Assembly (NCBI RefSeq): GCF_021560015.1
Contig: NZ_CP073588.1
Coordinates: 3,828,501-3,892,500, forward strand
Length of the DNA: 64,000 nucleotides
From: Shewanella vesiculosa
GTDB lineage: Bacteria > Pseudomonadota > Gammaproteobacteria > Enterobacterales > Shewanellaceae
Direction of reading: 5' to 3'
In this document: one piece after another, positions 6,920 through 14,364 of the stretch
Position numbering within the stretch: position 1 is the first letter of the stretch
How the letters are laid out: each line of letters starts with the position of its first letter
The notes under the pieces: model-generated
Seen by the model: only the letters and a program-made list of their open reading frames with translations
Told to the model about the DNA's origin: nothing
Databases searched by the model: none
Position numbers and translations under genes: made by a program

Positions 6920-8947
6920 TTACATATCCTTCGCTAAAGACCATTCAGGGAGTGGATTGTCTATTGCTTCGCTTTTAAGCCTCTCAACAATGGATTTGTT
7001 GTATTTAGGAAGAATATAAGTCTCCCACATATAGCGCTTCTCTGTAGTCGCTAGATGGTACTCTTTCTCATCAATCTCACCGATTGCGACCGCACTTTCA
7101 TAGTAGTTTATAAAGCAAAAAAATTTTTTAATATCTAATGGTGTAATAACTAAATTCTGGCACCCAAGGCATACTTCTGTATCTGCACTACATGCAGTGT
7201 CATTACTCTGGTTTAGCACTGGTGAATCAAATGGGTTTTTACAGTGAGTTAAAACGTTTTCTTGAATGTTGGTAGGGATATCTGATTTAAACTTAAATGG
7301 TTTATCTGTGTTAGATGCAAGATCGACCAGCATTGCTTTCTGGTGCAGACCGCGCCTTGCTTTAAATATTGGATCGTTTAGACGCCTCAAGTAGTCGGAT
7401 GTAGTTGCTGATCTTTTATGGCCCAATAGAGATTGCAGATAATTTAAATCTTCAGTTCTCAAATACTCTTGCCAAGCTAAAGTAGGCCTGAATAAACATC
7501 CTTTAAGTTCGATAATGTCCCCATCGTTAGAGCTGCGTAAATTATTGTCAAAGGCAAATTTTCTTATTCCTCTCTGAAATGATTTCATCGAGTGTACTTT
7601 AGGATCTAGATATCTGTAAGCATTTGTTATCCATAACGCTTTTTCACCTTCAGGCCTATAGGCTGCCGTAATGTTGATAACACGTTGTATTATGCGTATA
7701 GGCCAACTGTCTCCGCTACGCTCAACTGAAATTGTTTTGCCTCTTTTGTGAGAACGAAATTTGTCCCACCTAATGTGTTTACGATTAGGGTTTATTGGGT
7801 CTTGCTCTATACAATCAATTGTTAATCTATGTATTGTACTTGGGTTGAGTCCTGTACGGATAAGTAACATCAAATAGTATGGTGCCAAGTCATTTATAGA
7901 AACTCGATTTATTACGTTGTTTTCCTCATAGAAATCTTTGATCCAAGTAGGGTGGTGCTGTCGGAACCCAATATAAAATTTGGGGTGTTGTGACTTTATT
8001 TCATTATGATTTAGTGCCTTGCACTCAATTTTATTTTCCCAATACCATTGAAGATAATCTTTACTGGCCCAAGGTGTTTTAAACTTGATGGGCGCAGGCT
8101 TACCTATGTAGCGTGATATATAGTTTTCGCTAGCCCCAATTTTTTTATAAAAAGATTCTAATGCTTCGGCTCGTGATGTCGAGTACTCAGCTATTCCCAT
8201 CGCGAATGATGTCCCCTTGGGCTTCTTGCTGATTTCTCCCAAACTTAGCCTTGCACACCCTAGGTGATTCTCCCAGAACCAGTGACAATATTCTTTGCTA
8301 GCCCAAAATGATCTAGTCTTTTTGTTTGGAATAAATGGTGCAATGTCTTCAAGGGGGGGCTCCTTACCTATCCATTTGGGGATGTATGAACTTTCTAACC
8401 GAGATGAAGTCGTTCTTAATTCTTTTACTACTAGATTTAAGATAGCCTTAATTTCCTCCTCACTATATCCTTCATGGCTGATTGTCATACTATTTGATTT
8501 TGGGAACATATTAAGCGGTAAGATAAAATCATCAGGAACTGAGTGATGATTTTTAAATTGTTTAAAAACTTTAGCCACACTCCGAAAAGTATTTCCAGCA
8601 ATAGAATACTTAAGCCCTGAATGGTCTCTTAGCCACCGAGCATACTTTTTAAGGGTGAGGTGATTAAACATTGAAGGCGAGGTGATGCCTTCGCTTTTAG
8701 TAAACTTTAAAAAGGGTCTGATTCTTTCTTTCAATGATACCCTAGTTAAATGCCCGTGCGAATTCCGGTTCTTGTATATTGACCAACAACAAAGTGCAAC
8801 AATACTCCTTGTTGCATACTGGAGCTCATTGTTGAAATTATAAGAGTAGATGACCCCCGTATTTTTACACTTTATTGAGAATTTTAAATCGTTATAGGCT
8901 CTTTCTTCATCCCTGGCTAACCTTGAAATGCTGACGTATTTACTCAC
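6920..8947 (-). CDS. Divergent tyrosine recombinase with internal repeat, GinB-like
   Basis: I chose the GTG at 8947 (AAGGA eight bases upstream, overlapping the preceding stop), giving 675 residues; a TTG at 8965 is an alternative. The C-terminal part has recombinase features: LLGHKRS with H510 and DYLRR with Y519. However, the box-I arginine of TG-x-R is Asn368 (RTGLNPST), with R364 just before, and the H-x-x-R motif reads CLFR (C484, R487). Residues about 215-270 and 293-345 are two copies of one segment (WASK[ED]Y..W.WEN) 78 residues apart. A cysteine-rich segment (CSADTEVCLGC) lies near residue 590. It may be a structural or targeting partner rather than a full catalyst. Confidence 0.75.
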   Translation of the reverse strand: MSKYVSISRLARDEERAYNDLKFSIKCKNTGVIYSYNFNNELQYATRSIVALCCWSIYKNRNSHGHLTRVSLKERIRPFLKFTKSEGITSPSMFNHLTLKKYARWLRDHSGLKYSIAGNTFRSVAKVFKQFKNHHSVPDDFILPLNMFPKSNSMTISHEGYSEEEIKAILNLVVKELRTTSSRLESSYIPKWIGKEPPLEDIAPFIPNKKTRSFWASKEYCHWFWENHLGCARLSLGEISKKPKGTSFAMGIAEYSTSRAEALESFYKKIGASENYISRYIGKPAPIKFKTPWASKDYLQWYWENKIECKALNHNEIKSQHPKFYIGFRQHHPTWIKDFYEENNVINRVSINDLAPYYLMLLIRTGLNPSTIHRLTIDCIEQDPINPNRKHIRWDKFRSHKRGKTISVERSGDSWPIRIIQRVINITAAYRPEGEKALWITNAYRYLDPKVHSMKSFQRGIRKFAFDNNLRSSNDGDIIELKGCLFRPTLAWQEYLRTEDLNYLQSLLGHKRSATTSDYLRRLNDPIFKARRGLHQKAMLVDLASNTDKPFKFKSDIPTNIQENVLTHCKNPFDSPVLNQSNDTACSADTEVCLGCQNLVITPLDIKKFFCFINYYESAVAIGEIDEKEYHLATTEKRYMWETYILPKYNKSIVERLKSEAIDNPLPEWSLAKDM

Positions 8948-10055
8948 TAATGGTTTCCTTAGCAATTTTGTCTATTTCGCGTTGAAGTGAATTATATGTG
9001 CCAGAATAAGCAACGAGAATGGCTGTATGGACGTAATACTCGCGTGTTGTTTCTTCGCTAGTATGTCCTAGTAACTTTGATAATGCTGTTAGGTCATGAT
9101 TAAGTAGATAATGATAGGTTCCAAATGTGTGTCTTAACAAATGGGGATGAGCATGAACACCTATTTGTTTACTTGTTTTCCTGAATAGTTTTTGTATCCA
9201 ATTAACACTTAAAGGATGTCCATTTTGAGTGATAAATAAAGTATCGCTCACAATGCTCCCTGCCTCTCTAAGTTGATCTAGTTGTTTTTCACGATCGATA
9301 TCAACATACTCCCACAACTCAAAAAGAAGATCATTCGGGATCAGTATTACACGTGCTTTCTGCCCTTTACCTATAACACGAGCCGGTGTTGAATGGCCTC
9401 TAGTATTAACTTCAGGTAAATCCTTGAGTGGGAAATTACACGCTTCTGATACTCTTACTCCAGTTTGTAACATAAATGATGTAAGAAGAACGTTTCGTCT
9501 CTTAACTAAATGATTCCTAGAACCGGTTAACTCACCTACTGCTGATACGAAACTTAATGCAGCACCAAGCTGCAAGAACTTTATAGGTTCATTTATTGCC
9601 TTGGCATGATGTCCCTTTATCTTGTATCGCTTGCTAGCTGATTGTCTAAGGTTGTTTATTTCTTCCGGATTAAGGTTCGGACAATACCCTTTTTTAGATG
9701 CCCACAAGAGAAACCTGTAAGCACCAGATGCTCTTGAATGAACAGTATTCCACGATAATTCTTGGCCATTCTTTTTTTTATATTCACAGAGAGCATCAAT
9801 GTAATAATCGAATATATTGTCATCAATTTCAGATAGATTCTCATCTATAGATGAGATCCACATTATGAATTCCTTGATGTGTTCAGCATTTGTTTGAAGG
9901 CTTTTAGCATTATTTTTGAGAGCTAAGCTTCGAAGGTACTCATTAATTTCCAAGCATGGAGATAAATTTGAATAAAATAACTGAGGTATGTTATCCCCTA
10001 GCCTAGAAACTCTTTTCAGTGAAGAAACATTGAAATTACAGCCAATTACTATCAT
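8940..10055 (-). CDS. Tyrosine recombinase/integrase, GinA-like (first of the operon)
   Basis: 371 residues, close to the size of TnpA of Tn554 and of GinA. The ATG at 10055 has GAGG at good spacing. It has an N-terminal SAM-like core-binding domain (about 35-140) and a catalytic domain with R201 (TGVRVSEA), K230/K233 (GKGQKAR), H305-L-L-R308, H331 (LLGHTSEETT) and Y340 or Y341. All key residues are present, so it should be an active site-specific recombinase. It is the promoter-proximal gene of the four-gene operon and overlaps the next by 8 bp. The AT-rich DNA right after its start (10056-10280) is where the island end is expected. Confidence 0.85.
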   Translation of the reverse strand: MIVIGCNFNVSSLKRVSRLGDNIPQLFYSNLSPCLEINEYLRSLALKNNAKSLQTNAEHIKEFIMWISSIDENLSEIDDNIFDYYIDALCEYKKKNGQELSWNTVHSRASGAYRFLLWASKKGYCPNLNPEEINNLRQSASKRYKIKGHHAKAINEPIKFLQLGAALSFVSAVGELTGSRNHLVKRRNVLLTSFMLQTGVRVSEACNFPLKDLPEVNTRGHSTPARVIGKGQKARVILIPNDLLFELWEYVDIDREKQLDQLREAGSIVSDTLFITQNGHPLSVNWIQKLFRKTSKQIGVHAHPHLLRHTFGTYHYLLNHDLTALSKLLGHTSEETTREYYVHTAILVAYSGTYNSLQREIDKIAKETISE

Positions 10056-10302
10056 TTTAGTACCTCATTATTTGTACCAATCTAAGTAATTTAAGAAACC
10101 GAATCAACACTAGTTGGTAATTCTAGTTTTTCTAAATATGATTCTGAATGAAATTATATGTTGGATCTTCACTTAAATTCAGTAATTTGACACTTTAATA
10201 AATGCATATATTGTTATTTTTTATAATCCTTACTACTAGATGAATTGTTTAGATTATATGTAATATTCAATATATATATGATACTTATGTGAGTCCTACT
10301 AA
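10056..10302. other. AT-rich region upstream of ginA-like gene, probable island end
   Basis: About 250 bp, very AT-rich (runs such as TATATATATG near 10270-10280), without an open frame. It should hold the operon promoter and the attachment site of the island. A short palindromic stretch ACTAG...CTAGT lies at about 10108-10127. I could not recognise an attachment core because the partner end is not in the window. Confidence 0.4.
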
Positions 10303-10557
10303 CGCGGCAAACCAATAATAAACACTTTACTAGCCAGCTCATTTGCCAAAGTCGATTTAGGCATAGCGGCTTGTGGTGATGTCGATACTTCAGTCAGCTT
10401 AGATGTCATTAATTACAGTCGCATTGGGTTATATAAATTAAAGGTTATAGAGACAGTAAACGATTATACCGAAATGCCTGCCAAGGTGTTATCGAGCTTG
10501 CTAATGGGCCATGAGGCAATTAGCTACTCTATTCGCCTCATTTTTCGAGGCGAATAA
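10303..10557 (+). pseudogene. Start-less 84-codon open frame, possible gene remnant
   Basis: A frame open from 10303 to the TAA at 10555-10557 has no start codon at its left end; the first ATG is at 10474. The translated text (for example VDLGIAACGDVDTSVSLDV) is protein-like in composition and more GC-rich than the DNA just to its left. It could be the 3' part of a gene whose front was removed by insertion of the recombinase island. No family was recognised, and it may be chance. Confidence 0.25.
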
Positions 10558-10574
10558 ATTGCTATTTGCCTCAT
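10511..10574. promoter_or_regulatory. Cluster of GCCTC/GAGGC motifs upstream of fic
   Basis: Four related motifs occur in 64 bp: ATGAGGCAA (10511-10519), TTCGCCTCA (10532-10540), CGAGGCGAA (10546-10554) and TTTGCCTCAT (10565-10574). The middle two form a perfect 9-bp inverted repeat (ATTCGCCTC/GAGGCGAAT, 7-base loop) and the outer two form another (ATGAGGCAA/TTGCCTCAT). The nested symmetry suggests an operator for a dimer or tetramer. The Fic protein downstream carries a C-terminal winged helix, so autoregulation is a natural guess. The inner hairpin also overlaps the stop of the upstream remnant frame. Confidence 0.55.
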
Positions 10575-10640
10575 GTTGTAAGTAGAATAGCTGGGTATGT
10601 GCATCAATACAGTATTTTAGTCAGCTAAACAGGAGTTAAT

Positions 10641-11747
10641 ATGTGGATTTGGCAACAGCAAGAATGGCCAGAGTTTGTATGGGATAATACTCGTATAAGT
10701 GCACTATTGAGGCAAATTCAATTTAACCAGGGTTTGCTGCTGGGTAAAATGGATTCTGAATCCGCGAGTCAATGGACACTCGATACCATGCTGGCCAATA
10801 TCGTTCATTCAAGTGCTATTGAAGGAGAAAAGCTTAACGCATTTTCTGTACGTTCCTCTTTGGCGAATAAGCTTGGCGTGAGTGAAGAAAAACCTTATCC
10901 CACCACGACGCAAACTGATGGTTTAGCAGATATCACCTTAGATGCGCTACAAAACTGGCAACGTCCGCTGAGTTTAACGCGGATTCTAGGTTGGCATTCA
11001 ATGTTATTTCCAGAAAACCAAACGGGGTTTAATCCTGTTGTTGGCGGTAAGTTACGTGGTAATGAACCTATGCAAGTAGTATCTGGCCGTTTAGACAAAC
11101 CTACAGTGCATTTTGAAGCGCCTCCACGCAATACACTAGATCTTAACTTAACGCCGTTTTTTGAGTGGTTTAATCAATCGCGAAATCAACCTAATGTCGA
11201 CCCGCTCGTGCGCGCAGCCATCACCCATTTGTGGTTTGTCACCTTGCACCCGCTTGATGATGGTAACGGACGTATAACGCGTTTACTCACCGATTTAGCA
11301 CTCGCGCAAGCTGAGCATCGCTCGATTCATTTTTACGCCATGTCAGTTAGTATTCTTGAGCGACGCAAAGCCTATTACGCAATATTAGAGTCTACCCAGC
11401 AAGGTGGCTTAGATATCACACCTTGGCTGCTGTGGTTTTTAGACACCTTAAATGACGCTATTCAACACACGCTCAATAGCATTGAGCAAACTACTGCTAA
11501 AACCCAATTTTGGCGTCGAGTTAACCAACGCTTACTCACTCCAGCGTTAACCACAGAACAAGTTAAGGTACTTAACCGGCTGCTTGATGGTGACTTTAAT
11601 GATGGGATCAGTAGTAGCCAGTATCAAAAAGTGGCTAAAGTCAGCCGCGCCACGGCCACCCGACATTTAGCTCAACTTGTGGATCAACAGTGTTTAGCCA
11701 AAACTGGCGCAGGCGGTAGAAGCACAAGGTATGTGTTGTTGGTGTGA
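10641..11747 (+). CDS. fic: Fic family AMP-transferase with C-terminal winged helix
   Basis: 368 residues, ATG after AGGAG. It has an N-terminal DUF4172-type region and then the Fic core with H203-P-L-D-D-G-N-G-R211, the catalytic loop of enzymes that move AMP from ATP to a hydroxyl on a target protein. The usual F after HP is L. An intramolecular inhibitory helix motif S57-x-x-x-E61-G62 (class II Fic) lies upstream in the chain, whose glutamate normally blocks the ATP gamma-phosphate. Residues about 300-365 form a winged helix-turn-helix (SRATATRHLAQLVDQ). The layout matches solo Fic proteins known from Shewanella and Bacteroides. Target unknown; the gene stands alone with its own operator-like cluster. 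Confidence 0.9.
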   Translation: MWIWQQQEWPEFVWDNTRISALLRQIQFNQGLLLGKMDSESASQWTLDTMLANIVHSSAIEGEKLNAFSVRSSLANKLGVSEEKPYPTTTQTDGLADITLDALQNWQRPLSLTRILGWHSMLFPENQTGFNPVVGGKLRGNEPMQVVSGRLDKPTVHFEAPPRNTLDLNLTPFFEWFNQSRNQPNVDPLVRAAITHLWFVTLHPLDDGNGRITRLLTDLALAQAEHRSIHFYAMSVSILERRKAYYAILESTQQGGLDITPWLLWFLDTLNDAIQHTLNSIEQTTAKTQFWRRVNQRLLTPALTTEQVKVLNRLLDGDFNDGISSSQYQKVAKVSRATATRHLAQLVDQQCLAKTGAGGRSTRYVLLV

Positions 11748-11760
11748 GTTAAATCTTAAT

Positions 11761-11795
11761 ATGTGACTTATAGTCCGTAGACTCATTGTCTACAT
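11761..11795 (+). promoter_or_regulatory. C-box operator of a controller protein
   Basis: The block starts ATGTGACTTATAGTCCGT (11761-11778) and continues with a second half GACTCATTGTC and a closing ACAT. From memory, the first 18 bases are identical to the operator of the C.Esp1396I controller protein, and the 35-bp layout (two dimer sites separated by CGT) is the same. It ends 37 bp before the ATG of the XRE gene at 11833, the usual position for autoregulatory C-boxes. Confidence 0.8.
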
Positions 11796-11832
11796 GTTTG
11801 CATCATCATGAAAACCTTTTTTTAGGATTTTC

Positions 11833-12057
11833 ATGGAAGATTTGATACTAGTTTCATTTGGTGCCTACTTTAAAAGTTTAAGGGTTTCAAAGGGATTATC
11901 ACAAGAACAACTTGCGCTAAAAGCTGATTTAGATCGGACATATATCAGTGGAATCGAAAGAGGGAAAAGAAATGTTAGTTTGATCAATATTGTCAAACTA
12001 GCAGAAGCTTTGGAGTTACCTCCTAAGCAACTTCTTGATTTTAAGTTCAAGGAATAA
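11833..12057 (+). CDS. Controller protein (C protein), XRE family
   Basis: 74 residues, ATG after AGGA. The core LRVSKGLSQEQLALKADLDRTYISGIERGKRNVSL matches restriction-modification controller proteins closely, including the RTYI-x-x-[IV]ERG-x-RN segment and the recognition helix region. C proteins bind C-boxes as two dimers. The first dimer activates their own operon and the second represses it, delaying effector production after entry into a new host. A C-box lies directly upstream. The partner here is not a methylase/endonuclease pair: two bases after the stop begins a nuclease-helicase gene. This implies timed or damped expression of that effector. Confidence 0.9.
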   Translation: MEDLILVSFGAYFKSLRVSKGLSQEQLALKADLDRTYISGIERGKRNVSLINIVKLAEALELPPKQLLDFKFKE

Positions 12058-12059
12058 AT

Positions 12060-14030
12060 ATGTCTAACAGAGCATTTTATTCCGCACCTCTCGAACAGTT
12101 TTTAGTTGCTGACGCCTTGTCTATAAGTGGTGAAATATCCGCAGCTCATACTCAGCAACTACAGCATCAGCAATCCAGAGCTTGGGGAGCTGAAATAGAT
12201 ATACTCAAAAGAGAACTGAAATTATGTGGTACTGATAATACACATATCTTTTTTGAGTTTATGATCCCAAGAATGGGACGACGTGCTGATGTTGTTCTTG
12301 TGGTGAAAGGTGTCATCTTTGTTATCGAATTCAAAGTGGGTGCACAACAAATTAATCATGCCGATTTAAGGCAAGCCCATGGTTATGCACTCGATCTAAA
12401 AAACTTTCATAGTGGCAGTCATGATAAATTTATCGTGCCCATTTTAATTGCTACGAATTTAGCTAAACCAACATCCCAGCAAGCATTATTCAAATTAGAC
12501 TTTGCATTTGATAACGTAGCTTCTCCGATTGCTATTCATTCAGGTCAAATACTTAATGCAATTAATCAAATAACTACATCTTTAAAGCAGGTTGAGTTTG
12601 ATGCTAACCAATGGGCTGCATCTGGTTACTTACCAACTCCAACAATCATCGAAGCTGCACAAGCTCTTTATGCCCAACATAACGTTGAGGATATTGCTAA
12701 AAGTGAAGCGGATACTCAAAATATCGGCCAAACAAGTCAGCAATTATTGCAGCTAATACACGACGCCCGTGAAAGAAAACGCAAAGTGATTTGTTTTGTC
12801 ACCGGTGTCCCTGGTGCGGGTAAAACACTTGTTGGATTAAATATTGCGAGTACTCATTCAAACCCAAAAGAGAAAGAGTATTCAGTATTCTTGAGTGGCA
12901 ATGGCCCTTTAGTGTCGGTGTTACAAGAGGCCTTAGCTCGTGATCGAAAAGTAAGAACTGCTGATACAATGGCATCTTGTCGACGACAGACAGAGCAGTT
13001 TATTCAAAATATTCATAAGTTTAGGGACGATTCTTTATCTGGTACGGTTCCGCCTGAACAGGTCGCAATATTTGATGAAGCACAAAGAGCTTGGAATAAA
13101 GAGCAAACTAGTAAGTTCATGCAAACAAAACGCAATCAAATAGGCTTTAATAAATCAGAACCCGAATATCTCATTGAAGTCATGGATCGTCACGAAGATT
13201 GGGCCGTAATTATTGCTCTGGTTGGTGGAGGGCAAGAAATTAATACCGGAGAGGTGGGGTTGTTAGGTTGGCTTAATGCACTAGACGAAAAATTTAGTCA
13301 TTGGGATGCTTATTACTCTGCAGATTTACTAAATGGGGAATATGTGGCATCAAATTTAACCGCTAACCATTTATCAAAAGGAACAATCTTACCGTGTTTG
13401 CATTTAGCAACTTCGATGCGGTCATTCAGGGCGGAAAAACTATCCAGCTTTATTCATTATTTGATTGATGGTAATAGCGTATTAGCTTGGAAATTATTCA
13501 TTACGTTCTCGCACTTATATCCTATTAAAGTGACTCGAGATTTAGACACTGCAAAGAAGTGGATAAAGTCGCAGAGTCGAGCTACTGAAAGTATTGGCAT
13601 GCTTGCTTCATCCAATGCAATACGTTTGAAAGCGGAAGGTATTTTTGTAAAAAACAAAATTGAACCTAAAGATTGGTTTCTAGGTCCGCCGGAGGATATT
13701 CGCTCATCTCACTTCTTGGAAGATATTGCGACTGAGTTTGATGTTCAAGGTTTAGAGTTAGATTGGTGTTTAGTTGCTTGGGACAGTGATTTTCGATTTA
13801 AACCTACTGGGAAAGAACATTGGCGATTTCGCGGAAGTAAATGGGAAAAGCGCCAACAAGAACAAACTCAAATCTATTTAGAGAATGCTTACCGAGTGCT
13901 GCTGACTAGAGCGAGGCAAGGGATGGTTATTTTTGTTCCTAGTGGAGATGACTCTGATAAAACAAGGCTGTCTGAGTTTTATGATAACACTTTCGATTTC
14001 CTACAACGTTGTGGTATTACCGTTGTTTAG
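12060..14030 (+). CDS. PD-(D/E)XK nuclease-helicase fusion with DUF2075 domain
   Basis: 656 residues, starting 2 bp after the C-protein stop, so the two are one operon. The N-terminal domain has a PD-(D/E)XK nuclease signature: D77 in RRADVVL, then E90-F-K92 (VIEFKVG), with Q105 in the following helix. From about 240 there is a superfamily 1-like ATPase of the DUF2075/Schlafen-group-3 type: Walker A G249-V-P-G-A-G-K-T256, Walker B VAIFDEAQ (D339, E340), and a late motif near the C-terminus YRVLLTRARQGM typical of SF1 helicases (motif VI). Such nuclease-helicases occur in defence islands. DNA or RNA cleavage coupled to translocation is the likely activity. No methylase is nearby, so self-protection, if any, must come from regulation. 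Confidence 0.85.
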   Translation: MSNRAFYSAPLEQFLVADALSISGEISAAHTQQLQHQQSRAWGAEIDILKRELKLCGTDNTHIFFEFMIPRMGRRADVVLVVKGVIFVIEFKVGAQQINHADLRQAHGYALDLKNFHSGSHDKFIVPILIATNLAKPTSQQALFKLDFAFDNVASPIAIHSGQILNAINQITTSLKQVEFDANQWAASGYLPTPTIIEAAQALYAQHNVEDIAKSEADTQNIGQTSQQLLQLIHDARERKRKVICFVTGVPGAGKTLVGLNIASTHSNPKEKEYSVFLSGNGPLVSVLQEALARDRKVRTADTMASCRRQTEQFIQNIHKFRDDSLSGTVPPEQVAIFDEAQRAWNKEQTSKFMQTKRNQIGFNKSEPEYLIEVMDRHEDWAVIIALVGGGQEINTGEVGLLGWLNALDEKFSHWDAYYSADLLNGEYVASNLTANHLSKGTILPCLHLATSMRSFRAEKLSSFIHYLIDGNSVLAWKLFITFSHLYPIKVTRDLDTAKKWIKSQSRATESIGMLASSNAIRLKAEGIFVKNKIEPKDWFLGPPEDIRSSHFLEDIATEFDVQGLELDWCLVAWDSDFRFKPTGKEHWRFRGSKWEKRQQEQTQIYLENAYRVLLTRARQGMVIFVPSGDDSDKTRLSEFYDNTFDFLQRCGITVV

Positions 14031-14039
14031 GATTATTTG

Positions 14040-14165
14040 ATTCCATCAAAGCCTGCCATATAGGCATATGCAACTGCTGAAAACAGGATGTTTTCGTCAA
14101 GCCCCCATGGATGGGTTTACGGCGTGCAGGGGACGATATGGTGGGCGGATTAACCCATGAACCTG
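14040..14165. repeat. Possible dispersed intergenic repeat, degenerate
   Basis: The stretch with AGGATGTTTTCGTCAAG, CCCCCATGGATGGGTTTACGG and GGTGGGCGGATTAACC is unusually GC-rich for an intergenic segment and has several short symmetric pieces (CCCATGGATGGG, GCCATATAGGC). I recall similar intergenic pieces in Shewanella genomes, but cannot check copies here. No gene is visible. Confidence 0.3.
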
Positions 14166-14243
14166 TCGATAACTCATCAGATAATTGTAGTTTTCTAGGT
14201 CTTTGTTTTTAGTTCATCGGTCTTTAGGTTCTCAATGATTAAA

Positions 14244-14280
14244 AACAAAAATGGCAGCCATATTGGCAGCCATTTTTGTT
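14244..14280. terminator. Bidirectional terminator
   Basis: A perfect 12-bp inverted repeat AACAAAAATGGC (14244-14255) / GCCATTTTTGTT (14269-14280) with A and T runs on both sides lies between the convergent nuclease-helicase and dcuB-like genes. TGGCAGCCA-type text is duplicated inside the loop. Confidence 0.8.
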
Positions 14281-14364
14281 GATGCTAGCGACTTTTTTTG
14301 GTCAATTCACTAGCGGCTAATCGCGTTGTTGGCCCAAAGCTCAAAGTCAAAATGTTCGCTGAGA

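Larger units (their letters stand above)
1..10300. mobile_element. GInt-like genomic island (part): recombinase operon plus defence cargo
   Basis: Three tyrosine recombinase genes and a small coiled-coil gene form one leftward operon at 10055-4676. GInt islands are described as a ginABCD operon at one end, a cargo region and a short AT-rich far end. If this is one, the recombinase-side end lies between 10056 and about 10300, where the DNA is AT-rich, the cargo is everything to the left, and the other end lies outside the window. I could not identify the flanking imperfect direct repeats, so the right boundary is approximate. Cargo seen here: a helicase fragment, an unknown 179-residue protein, an XRE regulator and an ABC-3C-type system. 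Confidence 0.55.
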
